From positions 104,286,368 through 104,350,367 of the forward strand of contig CM070899.1 in the NCBI GenBank assembly GCA_036417435.1: a stretch of DNA of 64,000 bases. Reading direction: 5' to 3'. Numbering within the stretch: position 1 is the first letter of the stretch; every line of letters starts with the position of its first letter. The DNA is from Inia geoffrensis. Lineage: Eukaryota > Chordata > Mammalia > Artiodactyla > Iniidae. Below, one piece after another: positions 1 to 9,906 of the stretch. The position numbers were made by a program, and so were the translations under genes. Under the pieces are notes generated by a model that saw only the letters and a program-made list of their open reading frames with translations, had not been told where the DNA came from and did not search any database.

Positions 1-3000
1 CAGGCCTCTGTGAAGTTGTTACCATGGTAACGGCCCCTGGAGCCTCGGCAGGCCTGGGTCCCACGGCCGGAGGCTGCTGCTGCTGAGGCAGCAAGGGAGG
101 AGGATGTGCCACCTGACCAGCGGCACCTCGGCCGCTACTGCCCATTCTCCCCTGCGTGTTACCGCAGTGTCCCGATCCAACGTGGCCCTCGTACAGGTAA
201 GCAAAGCCTGGTGTACCCAAATGAGGGTGGAGCAGCTGAGAGGGAAGAGCGGTGAGGAAACCGGATCTCCACAGCTCCTGCTAGGCAGGTTCCCACCTCC
301 AGCCCCCTTCATCAGAGTCGCCCCACCTGCGAACCACGGCACCCTCCGAGTAGCCAACCTGAAAGGCTTCCGATATGCCTGGGGTGGGGCAGTGCAGGTT
401 CAGGGGCAGGAGGTGAGCATACACAAGCCCAGGATTGTGTGTTTAGCCGCGTTCGACTCCCCATTTCCCATCCGACACCGGGGTCCCCGCTAAGGCTTTT
501 TTTCCCCAAGTTACCAGAGACGACACGGAGTAGTGCTGCCGCCTTGTGGCACACTGCCGTAACAACATTACCAACTGTGCTGAAAGGCATCTATCATTCA
601 CAAGGCCTAAGGCCTGCGGCTTTGCAGACACAACCCTGCCCTCAAGAAATACCCTGGGCTGGGTAATCTGAAATGAATTCAAATCAGGCCCGACTCTCAG
701 GCGGAAAGCTTTCAAGACCTCAGTGGTACTCACCTGCGTTTTAGAAAACAGCACATTCAAATGAAAAGATGCTCAGGATCTGTCATGATTAGAGAGTGAA
801 AAGAAAGCTAGACGAGGAGTTCCCTGTCTGTGGTCCTCTCAAATCCTAAAATTTTAAGTGCTCAAGAGGGCATGCCAAAAGGAGAAGCCGGCTATTGCTC
901 TTGGTGCGATTGTAAATTGGTAACAGCCGCTATGAGGATCAGTAGGCACATTCCTGACCAAACTGAACGCTGGAGGTACCACGAGATTCGGCAACCCCGC
1001 TGCAGGTCGTAGAACCAGAGACTAGCATCATTGGAAGGAAGCAGTTGCACCCCAGCATCCCATGTGGTACCCTTGACCCCAACGAAGACATACAAACGAA
1101 CCAACTGTCGAGCGAGTGGCGAGGGAGAAAGATGTGCTGCTACCTACACACCCTCGACTAGCACTCAGCCACAGAACAAAATGAACTCATACTATTTGCA
1201 GCAGCATGGGTGGAGCACTAGATGATCTCACTAATTCTGGTCAATTAGAGGCAGCAAGACACATTTGCCCAGATACCACTTATGTGTGCAGTCTCAATAG
1301 GGATACAAAGGAAGCTAGTAAAGAAAGGAAACACAGGTTCACAAAGGGAAGAAAGAAGCGAGGGGTTCCCACAGGGGCAAATTGGAGACCGGGGAAGGGG
1401 GAATTAGGAGATTGGGATTAACAGTAACACACTTAACGTATCCAAAAGTGTTCATCAAGGGCAACACTCCCAAAAGCACAGGGAATGTTACAACACATTC
1501 CTCGATAAACTAACAGGGCAAAGAATCCGAAACCCTACAGGTACAGCTACGTTTATACTTGCATCAAGTGGCTGTAGAACTCAAACAGACGCAACACTGT
1601 ATATGAACTAGGCTGAAAGAAAAAAGGACTGTTCAATGACAAGGCAAGTAAGGGGTTAAGAAATGCCCACTTTCTTACCTCAGGCCTCTTTGTCGTCGGC
1701 GGGTGTCAGAGCCCTGGAGCCTCAGCAGGCCTGTGTCCCCCGGCTGGAGGATGCTGCTGCTCCTCTCCCCTGCGTGGTACCACAATCTCCCGATCCAACA
1801 TGGCCCTCCTACAGGTAAGCACAGCCTGGTGTACCCAAATGACTGTGGAACAGCTGAGAGGGAAGGGTTGTGAAGAAACCGCATCTCCACAGCTCCTGCT
1901 AGGCAAGTGCCCACCTCCACCCCACTTCATTAGAGTCGCCCCACCTGCGAACCACGGCACCCTCCGAGTAGCCCACTGGCAAGGCCTGCGACATGCCTGG
2001 GGTGGGGCAGTGCAGGTTCAGGGGCAGGAGGTGAGCATACACAAGCCCAGGATTGTGTGTTTAGCCACGTTCGACTCCCCATTTCCAATCCAACACCGGG
2101 GTCCCCGCTAAGGCTTTCTTTCCCAAGTTACCAGAGACGACACGGAGTAGTGCTGCCGCCTTTTGGCACACTGCCATAGCAACCTTACCAACTGTGCTGA
2201 AGGTCACCTATCATTCACAAGGCATAAGGCCTACGGCTTTGCAGACACAACCCTGCCCTCAAGAAATATCCTGCGCTGGGTAATCTGAATGGAATTCAAA
2301 TCAGGCCCGACTCTCAGGCGGGAACCTTTCAAGAACTCAGTGGTACTCACCGGCGTTTTAGAAAACAGCACATTCAAACCAAAAGATGCTCAGGATCTGT
2401 CATGATTCGAGAGTGGAAAGAAAGCTAGACGAGGTGTTCCCTGGCTGCAGTCCTCTCAAACCCTAAAAGAGTAAGAGCTCAACAGGGCATGCCAGAAAGA
2501 GAAGCCAGGTATTGCTGTTGGTCGGATTGTAAATTGCTAACAGCCGGTAATGAGGATCACTAGGCATATTCCTTACCAAACTAAACACTGGATGTACCAC
2601 CAGATTCGGCAACCCCGCTACAGGTCGTGTAACCAGAGACTAGCATCATTGGAAGGAAGCACTTGCAGCCCAGCTGTCCTTGTGGTACCCATGACCACAG
2701 CCAAGACATACAAACGAACGAAATGGGGAGCGAGGGGTGAATGGAGAAAGATGTTCTGCTACCTACACACCCTCGACTACCACTCAGCCACAGGGCAAAA
2801 TGAACCCATAGTCTTTGCAGCAGCCTGGGTGGAGCAGTAGATGATCTCACTAATTCTGGTCAATTAGAGGCAGCAAGACACATATCCCCGCATATCACAC
2901 TTATGTGTGCCGTCTAAATACGGATACTATGGAAGCTAGAACACAAAGGAAACTCAGGCTCACAAAGGGAAGAAAGAAGCCTGGAGTTCACTCAGGGGGA

Positions 3001-3301
3001 ATTTGGAGACCGCGGAAGGGTGAAGTAGGAGGTCGGGATTCACAGAAACACGCTTAACGTATCCAAAAGTGCTCATCAAGGGCGACGCACCCGCAAGCAC
3101 AGGGAACGCTACTAAACATTCCTCAATAAACGAAGATTGCAAAGAATCCGAAACCCTGCGGGTACAGCTACGTGTACAATTGAATCGGGTGGCTGTACAA
3201 CTCAAACAGACACAACATTGTATATGAACTAGGCTGAAACGGAAAAGGACTGTTCAATGACAAGGCAAGTGAGGGCTTAAGAAATGCCTACTCTGTTACC
3301 T
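1..3301. repeat. Dimer D1 (A 1-1680, B 1681-3301)
   Basis: The left edge cuts the array just inside the start of monomer A. X-box with central AT at 18-31; CTCF-like motif at 536-549. A lacks one G near 130 that the other copies have, shortening A by one base and shifting the antisense reading frame there. A run of seven T at 497-503 replaces TTTCTTT of the other copies. D1B looks identical in its predicted peptides to D2B, so D1 and D2 are close sisters. The B CTCF position reads GCCTTTTGG (degraded). Confidence 0.93.
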
Positions 3302-3318
3302 CAGGCCTCTGTGAAGTT

Positions 3319-3332
3319 GTTACCATGGTAAC
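3319..3332. promoter_or_regulatory. RFX X-box-like palindrome, A monomers only
   Basis: The 14-base sequence GTTACCATGGTAAC is its own reverse complement and fits the RFX X-box pattern of two half-sites, GTNRCC and RGYAAC. It sits 17 bases after the monomer start in all 21 A heads, either with central AT or, in D5-D7, D9, D10, D13, D15, D19 and D20, as GTTACCACGGTAAC, which keeps both half-sites. B monomers have unrelated sequence here. RFX proteins usually bind near promoters, so the A head is a candidate promoter or enhancer. Occupancy is inference. Confidence 0.7.
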
Positions 3333-3419
3333 GGCCCCTGGAGCCTCGGCAGGCCTGGGTCCCACGGCCGGAGCCTGCTGCTGCTGAGGCAGCAAGGGAG
3401 GAGGATGTGCCACCTGACC

Positions 3420-3438
3420 AGCGGCACCTCGGGCCGCT
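3420..3438. other. Small GC-rich hairpin in type-1 A heads
   Basis: AGCGGC and GCCGCT are perfect inverted arms around a 7-base loop. The hairpin lies in the ~60-bp block present only in A monomers. In type-2 heads the left arm reads AGCGTC, which breaks one pair. D1 loses one loop base. No function is evident. Confidence 0.45.
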
Positions 3439-3498
3439 ACTGCCCATTCTCCCCTGCGTGTTACCGCAGTGTCCCGATCCAACGTGGCCCTCGTACAG

Positions 3499-3576
3499 GT
3501 AAGCAAAGCCTGGTGTACCCAAATGAGGGTGGAGCAGCTGAGAGGGAAGAGCGGTGAGGAAACCGGATCTCCACAG
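3499..3576 (+). other. Putative 78-nt plus-strand intron (A form)
   Basis: The donor TACAG|GTAAGC is close to consensus; the acceptor CTCCACAG has a short pyrimidine tract. The length is 78 nt, divisible by three and without an in-frame stop in most copies, so a reading frame survives whether or not it is removed. Beta-class B copies carry a TAA inside it (GGCTGTTAAG). D4A has GTTAGC at the donor. It is short for a vertebrate intron but not impossible. Confidence 0.35.
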
Positions 3577-3714
3577 CTCCTGCTAGGCAGGTTCCCACCT
3601 CCAGCCCCCTTCATCAGAGTCGCCCCACCTGCGAACCACGGCACCCTCCGAGTAGCCAACCTGAAAGGCTTCCGATATGCCTGGGGTGGGGCAGTGCAGG
3701 TTCAGGGGCAGGAG
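3577..3714 (+). ncRNA. Putative plus-strand exon of 138 nt
   Basis: Bounded by the acceptor above and the donor GGAG|GTGAGC. The exon length (138) and its position are constant in A and B monomers. D16A and D17A change the donor to GTGATC. It lies opposite other candidate antisense splice sites, for example CTGCCCCACCCCAG near 3681 on the minus strand. Together with the 15-nt segment ending at 3498 it could be part of a spliced non-coding RNA. I cannot identify a protein family in the overlapping frame of 103-108 codons. Confidence 0.35.
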
Positions 3715-3752
3715 GTGAGCATACACAAGCCCAGGATTGTGTGTTTAGCCGC

Positions 3753-3762
3753 GTTCGACTCC
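3753..3762 (+). promoter_or_regulatory. TFIIIC B-box-like core
   Basis: GTTCGACTCC matches the B-box consensus GGTTCGANNCC except for its first G (C here). It recurs in nearly all complete monomers, A and B; D3B has GTACGACTCC. No matching A-box at tRNA-like spacing and no pairing T-arm are visible, so this is not a tRNA. If bound, it would be an isolated TFIIIC site about 75 bases from the CTCF motif. A chance match is possible. Confidence 0.35.
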
Positions 3763-3837
3763 CCATTTCCAATCCGACACCGGGATCCCCGCTAAGGCTT
3801 TCTTTCCCCAAGTTACCAGAGACGACACGGAGTAGTG

Positions 3838-3851
3838 CTGCCGCCTTGTGG
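3838..3851 (-). promoter_or_regulatory. CTCF-like motif (reference copy)
   Basis: On the minus strand the sequence is CCACAAGGCGGCAG, matching the CTCF core CCASNAGGNGGCAG at every defined position, and it contains a CpG. It is intact in all 19 A monomers that reach this point, always on the minus strand. Most B monomers have CCAAAAGGCGGCAG; five gamma-class B copies have the intact form. The co-oriented array suggests a boundary or loop anchor, as known for CTCF macrosatellites. Binding is inferred. Confidence 0.7.
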
Positions 3852-4035
3852 CACACTGCCGTAACAACATTACCAACTGTGCTGAAAGGCAACTATCATT
3901 CACAAGGCCTAAGGCCTGCGGCTTTGCAGACACAACCCTGCCCTCAAGAAATATCCTGGGCTGGGTAATCTGAAATGAATTCAAATCAGGCCCGACTCTC
4001 AGGCGGAAAGCTTTCAAGACCTCAGTGGTACTCAC

Positions 4036-4081
4036 CTGCGTTTTAGAAAACAGCACATTCAAATGAAAAGATGCTCAGGAT
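4036..4081 (-). ncRNA. Putative antisense 46-nt mini-exon (A form)
   Basis: On the minus strand the acceptor has a pyrimidine-rich stretch (CTTTCTTTTCACTCTC), a branch-point-like CTAATC and CATGACAG at the end. The donor is GCAG|GTGAGTACC, a full consensus match. The A-to-B equivalent in D2B is 5653-5698 with donor CCG|GTGAGT. D6A, D9A, D12A and D14A read GTAG|GTGAGT; D4B loses the donor GT. These are the strongest splice signals in the unit. Confidence 0.5.
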
Positions 4082-5101
4082 CTGTCATGATTAGAGAGTG
4101 AAAAGAAAGCTAGACGAGGAGTTCCCTGTCTGTGGTCCTCTCAAATCCTAAAATTTTAAGTGCTCAAGAGGGCATGCCAAAAGGAGAAGCCGGCTATTGC
4201 TCTTGGCGCGATTGTAAATTTGTAACAGCCGCTATGAGGATCAGTAGGCACATTCCTGACCAAACTGAACGCTGGAGGTACCACGAGATTCGGCAACCCC
4301 GCTGCAGGTCGTAGAACCAGAGACTAGCATCATTGGAAGGAAGCAGTTGCACCCCAGCATCCCATGTGGTACTCTTGACCCCAACGAAGACATACAAACG
4401 AACCAACTGTCGAGCGAGTGGCGAGGGAGAAAGATGTGCTGCTACCTACACACCCTCGACTAGCACTCAGCCACAGAACAAAATGAACTCATACTATTTG
4501 CAGCAGCATGGGTGGAGCACTAGATGATCTCACTAATTCTGGTCAATTAGAGGCAGCAAGACACATTTGCCCAGATACCACTTATGTGTGCAGTCTCAAT
4601 AGGGATACAAAGGAAGCTAGTAAAGAAAGGAAACACAGGTTCACAAAGGGAAGAAAGAAGCGAGGGGTTCCCACAGGGGCAAATTGGAGACCGGGGAAGG
4701 GGGAATTAGGAGATTGGGATTAACAGTAACACACTTAACGTATCCAAAAGTGTTCATCAAGGGCAACACTCCCAAAAGCACAGGGAATGTTACAACACAT
4801 TCCTCGATAAACTAACAGGGCAAAGAATCCGAAACCCTACAGGTACAGCTACGTTTATACTTGCATCAAGTGGCTGTAGAACTCAAACAGACGCAACACT
4901 GTATATGAACTAGGCTGAAAGAAAAAAGGACTGTTCAATGACAAGGCAAGTAAGGGGTTAAGAAATGCCCACTTTCTTACCTCAGGCCTCTTTGTCGTCG
5001 GCGGGTGTCAGAGCCCTGGAGCCTCAGCAGGCCTGTGTCCCCCGGCTGGAGGATGCTGCTGCTCCTCTCCCCTGCGTGGTACCACAATCTCCCGATCCAA
5101 C

Positions 5102-5116
5102 ATGGCCCTCCTACAG
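5102..5116 (+). other. ATG-containing end of plus-strand exon (B form)
   Basis: In B monomers ATGGCCCTCCTACAG runs directly into donor GTAAGC. The A monomers have GTGGCC in place of ATGGCC, so only B offers a start codon here. If the 78-nt segment 5117-5194 were removed, five codons would join the 46 codons of 5195-5332. No protein family is recognisable and the frame carries no sign of selection that I can measure by eye. Confidence 0.3.
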
Positions 5117-6426
5117 GTAAGCACAGCCTGGTGTACCCAAATGACTGTGGAACAGCTGAGAGGGAAGGGTTGTGAAGAAACCGCATCTCCACAGCTCCTG
5201 CTAGGCAAGTGCCCACCTCCACCCCACTTCATTAGAGTCGCCCCACCTGCGAACCACGGCACCCTCCGAGTAGCCCACTGGCAAGGCCTGCGACATGCCT
5301 GGGGTGGGGCAGTGCAGGTTCAGGGGCAGGAGGTGAGCATACACAAGCCCAGGATTGTGTGTTTAGCCACGTTCGACTCCCCATTTCCAATCCAACACCG
5401 GGGTCCCCGCTAAGGCTTTCTTTCCCAAGTTACCAGAGACGACACGGAGTAGTGCTGCCGCCTTTTGGCACACTGCCATAGCAACCTTACCAACTGTGCT
5501 GAAGGTCACCTATCATTCACAAGGCATAAGGCCTACGGCTTTGCAGACACAACCCTGCCCTCAAGAAATATCCTGCGCTGGGTAATCTGAATGGAATTCA
5601 AATCAGGCCCGACTCTCAGGCGGGAACCTTTCAAGAACTCAGTGGTACTCACCGGCGTTTTAGAAAACAGCACATTCAAACCAAAAGATGCTCAGGATCT
5701 GTCATGATTCGAGAGTGGAAAGAAAGCTAGACGAGGTGTTCCCTGGCTGCAGTCCTCTCAAACCCTAAAAGAGTAAGAGCTCAACAGGGCATGCCAGAAA
5801 GAGAAGCCAGGTATTGCTGTTGGTCGGATTGTAAATTGCTAACAGCCGGTAATGAGGATCACTAGGCATATTCCTTACCAAACTAAACACTGGATGTACC
5901 ACCAGATTCGGCAACCCCGCTACAGGTCGTGTAACCAGAGACTAGCATCATTGGAAGGAAGCACTTGCAGCCCAGCTGTCCTTGTGGTACCCATGACCAC
6001 AGCCAAGACATACAAACGAACGAAATGGGGAGCGAGGGGTGAATGGAGAAAGATGTTCTGCTACCTACACACCCTCGACTACCACTCAGCCACAGGGCAA
6101 AATGAACCCATAGTCTTTGCAGCAGCCTGGGTGGAGCAGTAGATGATCTCACTAATTCTGGTCAATTAGAGGCAGCAAGACACATATCCCCGCATATCAC
6201 ACTTATGTGTGCCGTCTAAATACGGATACTATGGAAGCTAGAACACAAAGGAAACTCAGGCTCACAAAGGGAAGAAAGAAGCCTGGAGTTCACTCAGGGG
6301 GAATTTGGAGACCGCGGAAGGGTGAAGTAGGAGGTCGGGATTCACAGAAACACGCTTAACGTATCCAAAAGTGCTCATCAAGGGCGACGCACCCGCAAGC
6401 ACAGGGAACGCTACTAAACATTCCTC

Positions 6427-6432
6427 AATAAA
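6427..6432 (+). terminator. AATAAA polyadenylation hexamer, B monomers
   Basis: CTCAATAAACG in B gives a canonical hexamer about 175 bases before the next A head. The A equivalent is CTCGATAAAC, a weak variant. A plus-strand transcript starting in one monomer could end here. No strong downstream U/GU-rich tract is obvious, so confidence is low. Confidence 0.3.
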
Positions 6433-6603
6433 CGAAGATTGCAAAGAATCCGAAACCCTGCGGGTACAGCTACGTGTACAATTGAATCGGGTGGCTGTAC
6501 AACTCAAACAGACACAACATTGTATATGAACTAGGCTGAAACGGAAAAGGACTGTTCAATGACAAGGCAAGTGAGGGCTTAAGAAATGCCTACTCTGTTA
6601 CCT

Positions 6604-9600
6604 CAGGCCTCTGTGAAGTTGTTACCATGGTAACGGCCCCTGGAGCCTCGGCAGGCCTGGGTCCCACGGCCGGAGCCTGCTGCTGCTGAGGCAGCAAGGG
6701 AGGAGGATGTGCCACCTGACCAGCGGCACCTCGGGCCGCTACTGCCCATTCTCCCCTGCGTGTTACCGCAGTGTCCCGATCCAACGTGGCCCTCGTACAG
6801 GTAAGCAAAGCCTGGTGTACCCAAATGAGGGTGGAGCAGCTGAGAGGGAAGAGCGGTGAGGAAACCGGATCTCCACAGCTCCTGCTAGGCAGGTTCCCAC
6901 CTCCAGCCCCCTTCATCAGAGTCGCCCCACCTGCGAACCACGGCACCCTCCGAGTAGCCAACCTGAAAGGCTTCCGATATGCCTGGGGTGGGGCAGTGCA
7001 GGTTCAGGGGCAGGAGGTGAGCATACACAAGCCCAGGATTGTGTGTTTAGCCGCGTTCGACTCCCCATTTCCAATCCGACACCGGGATCCCCGCTAAGGC
7101 TTTCTTTCCCCAAGTTACCAGAGACGACACGGAGTAGTGCTGCCGCCTTGTGGCACACTGCCGTAACAACATTACCAACTGTGCTGAAAGGCAACTATCA
7201 TTCACAAGGCCTAAGGCCTGCGGCTTTGCAGACACAACCCTGCCCTCAAGAAATATCCTGGGCTGGGTAATCTGAAATGAATTCAAATCAGGCCCGACTC
7301 TCAGGCGGAAAGCTTTCAAGACCTCAGTGGTACTCACCTGCGTTTTAGAAAACAGCACATTCAAATGAAAAGATGCTCAGGATCTGTCATGATTAGAGAG
7401 TGAAAAGAAAGCTAGACGAGGAGTTCCCTGTCTGTGGTCCTCTCAAATCCTAAAATTTTAAGTGCTCAAGAGGGCATGCCAAAAGGAGAAGCCGGCTATT
7501 GCTCTTGGCGCGATTGTAAATTTGTAACAGCCGCTATGAGGATCAGTAGGCACATTCCTGACCAAACTGAACGCTGGAGGTACCACGAGATTCGGCAGCC
7601 CCGCTGCAGGTCGTAGAACTAGAGACTAGCATCATTGGAAGGAAGCAGTTGCACCCCAGCATCCCATGTGGTACCCTTGACCCCAACGAAGACATACAAA
7701 CGAACCAACTGTCGAGCGAGTGGCGAAGGGAGAAAGATGTGTTGCTATCTACACACCCTCGACTAACACTCAGCCACAGAACAAAATGAACTCATACTAT
7801 TTGCAGCAGCATGGGTGGAGCACTAGATGATCTCACTAATTCTGGTCAATTAGAGGCAGCAAGACACATTTGCCCAGATACCACTTATGTGTGCAGTCTC
7901 AATAGGGATACAAAGGAAGCTAGTAAAGAAAGGAAACACAGGTTCACAAAGGGAAGAAAGAAGCGAGGGGTTCCCACAGGGGCAAATTGGAGACCGGGGA
8001 AGGGGGAATTAGGAGATTGGGATTAACAGTAACACACTTAACGTATCCAAAAGTGCTCATCAAGGGCAACACACCCAAAAGCACAGGGAATGTTACAACA
8101 CATTCCTCGATAAACTAACAGGGCAAAGAATCCGAAACCCTACAGGTACAGCTACGTTTATACTTGCATCAAGTGGCTGTAGAACTCAAACAGACGCAAC
8201 ACTGTATATGCACTAGGCTGAAAGAAAAAAGGACTGTTCAATGACAAGGCAAGAAAGGGGTTAAGAAATGCCCACTTTCTTACCTCAGGCCTCTTTGTCG
8301 TCGGCGGGTGTCAGACCCCTGGAGCCTCAGCAGGCCTGTGTCCCCCGGCTGGAGGATGCTGCTGCTCCTCTCCCCTGCGTGGTACCACAATCTCCCGATC
8401 CAACATGGCCCTCCTACAGGTAAGCACAGCCTGGTGTACCCAAATGACTGTGGAACAGCTGAGAGGGAAGGGTTGTGAAGAAACCGCATCTCCACAGCTC
8501 CTGCTAGGCAAGTGCCCACCTCCACCCCACTTCATTAGAGTCGCCCCACCTGCGAACCACGGCACCCTCCGAGTAGCCCACTGGCAAGGCCTGCGACATG
8601 CCTGGGGTGGGGCAGTGCAGGTTCAGGGGCAGGAGGTGAGCATACACAAGCCCAGGATTGTGTGTTTAGCCACGTACGACTCCCCATTTCCAATCCAACA
8701 CCGGGGTCCCCGCTAAGGCTTTCTTTCCCAAGTTACCAGAGACGACACGGAGTAGTGCTGCCGCCTTTTGGCACACTGCCATAGCAACCTTACCAACTGT
8801 GCTGAAGGGCACCTATCATTCACAAGGCATAAGGCCTACGGCTTTGCAGACACAACCCTGCCCTCAAGAAATATCCTGCGCTGGGTAATCTGAATGGAAT
8901 TCAAATCAGGCCCGACTCTCAGGCGGGAACCTTTCAAGAACTCAGTGGTACTCACCGGCGTTTTACAAAACAGCACATTCAAACCAAAAGATGCTCAGGA
9001 TCTGTCATGATTCGAGAGTGGAAAGAAAGCTAGACGAGGTGTTCCCTGGCTGCAGTCCTCTCAAACCCTAAAAGAGTAAGAGCTCAACAGGGCATGCCAG
9101 AAAGAGAAGCCAGGTATTGCTGTTGGTCGGATTGTAAATTGCTAACAGCCGGTAATGAGGATCACTAGGCATATTCCTTACCAAACTAAACACTGGATGT
9201 CCAACCAGATTCGGCAACCCCGCTACAGGTCGTGTAACCAGAGACTGGCATCATTGGAAGGAAGCACTTGCAGCCCAGCTGTCCTTGTGGTACCCATGAC
9301 CACAGCCAAGACATACAAACGAACGAAATGGGGAGCGAGGGGTGAATGGAGAAAGATGGTCTGCTACCTACACACCCTCGACTACCACTCAGCCACAGGG
9401 CAAAATGAACCCATAGTCTTTGCAGCAGCCTGGGTGGAGCAGTAGATGATCTCACTAATTCTGGTCAATTAGAGGCAGCAAGACACATATCCCCGCATAT
9501 CACACTTATGTGTGCCGTCTAAATACGGATACTATGGAAGCTAGAACACAAAGGAAACTCAGGCTCACAAAGGGAAGAAAGAAGCCTGGAGTTCACTCAG

Positions 9601-9906
9601 GGGGAATTTGGAGACCGCGGAAGGGTGAAGTAGGAGGTCGGGATTCACAGAAACACGCTTAACGTATCCAAAAGCGCTCATCAAGGGCGACGCACCCGCA
9701 AGCACAGGGAACGCTACTAAACATTCCTCAATAAACGAAGATTGCAAAGATTCCGAAACCCTGCGGGTACAGCTACGTGTACAATTGCATCGGGTGGCTG
9801 TACAACTCAAACAGACACAACATTGTATATGAACTAGGCTGAAACGGAAAAGGACTGTTCAATGACAAGGCAAGTGAGGGCTTAAGAAATGCCTACTCTG
9901 TTACCT
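6604..9906. repeat. Dimer D3 (A 6604-8285, B 8286-9906)
   Basis: Type-1 head and tail in A, alpha-class B. X-box 6621-6634; CTCF-like 7140-7153. Shares with all units to its right the GTGGCGAAGGGAG form near 7722, where D1 and D2 have GTGGCGAGGGAG. In B the B-box-like core is changed to GTACGACTCC near 8674, the only copy where I saw this element broken. Confidence 0.94.

Larger units (their letters stand above)
3300..3537 (-). ncRNA. Putative antisense exon (A form, 238 nt)
   Basis: Read on the minus strand, a pyrimidine-rich acceptor CTCTTCCCTCTCAG ends just before 3537, and a donor GAG|GTAACA follows 3300. In B monomers the same exon is 175 nt (4981-5155 in D2) with a better donor, GAG|GTAAGA; gamma-class B reads GAG|GTACGA. 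The acceptor sequence is retained in almost every copy. With the mini-exon it forms a cassette repeated in each full monomer. Transcription is not shown by sequence alone. The overlapping antisense reading frame of up to 123 codons is probably fortuitous. Confidence 0.4.
3302..6603. repeat. Dimer D2, used as reference unit (A 3302-4982, B 4983-6603)
   Basis: This unit has no obvious private damage, so the individual signals below are mapped on it. A carries a type-1 head (GTGAAG leader, X-box with central AT at 3319-3332, CAGCGGC hairpin arm) and a type-1 tail (GCTCTTGGCGCG, GAACGCTGG, CATCCCATGTGG). B is the alpha class (ACAGCCTGG, AAATGACTGTGG). CTCF-like motif at 3838-3851 in A; the B equivalent has one substitution. 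Confidence 0.95.

Noticed and set aside
441..500. tRNA gene or tRNA-derived SINE around GTTCGACTCC
   Set aside because: No A-box at suitable spacing, no acceptor or T-arm pairing, and no poly(A) or target-site duplications.
921..940. Inverted CCAAT (NF-Y) box in A (AAATTGGTAAC)
   Set aside because: Flanks do not fit the NF-Y consensus and it lies about 900 bases from the X-box; the B copies read AATTGCTAAC.
2481..2500. p53 half-site-like GGGCATGCCA
   Set aside because: One mismatch and no second half-site at allowed spacing.
3211..3225. TATA box (TATATGAA) about 80 bases before each A head
   Set aside because: One mismatch to TATAWAWR, present before both A and B heads, and no convincing initiator at +30; too weak to call.
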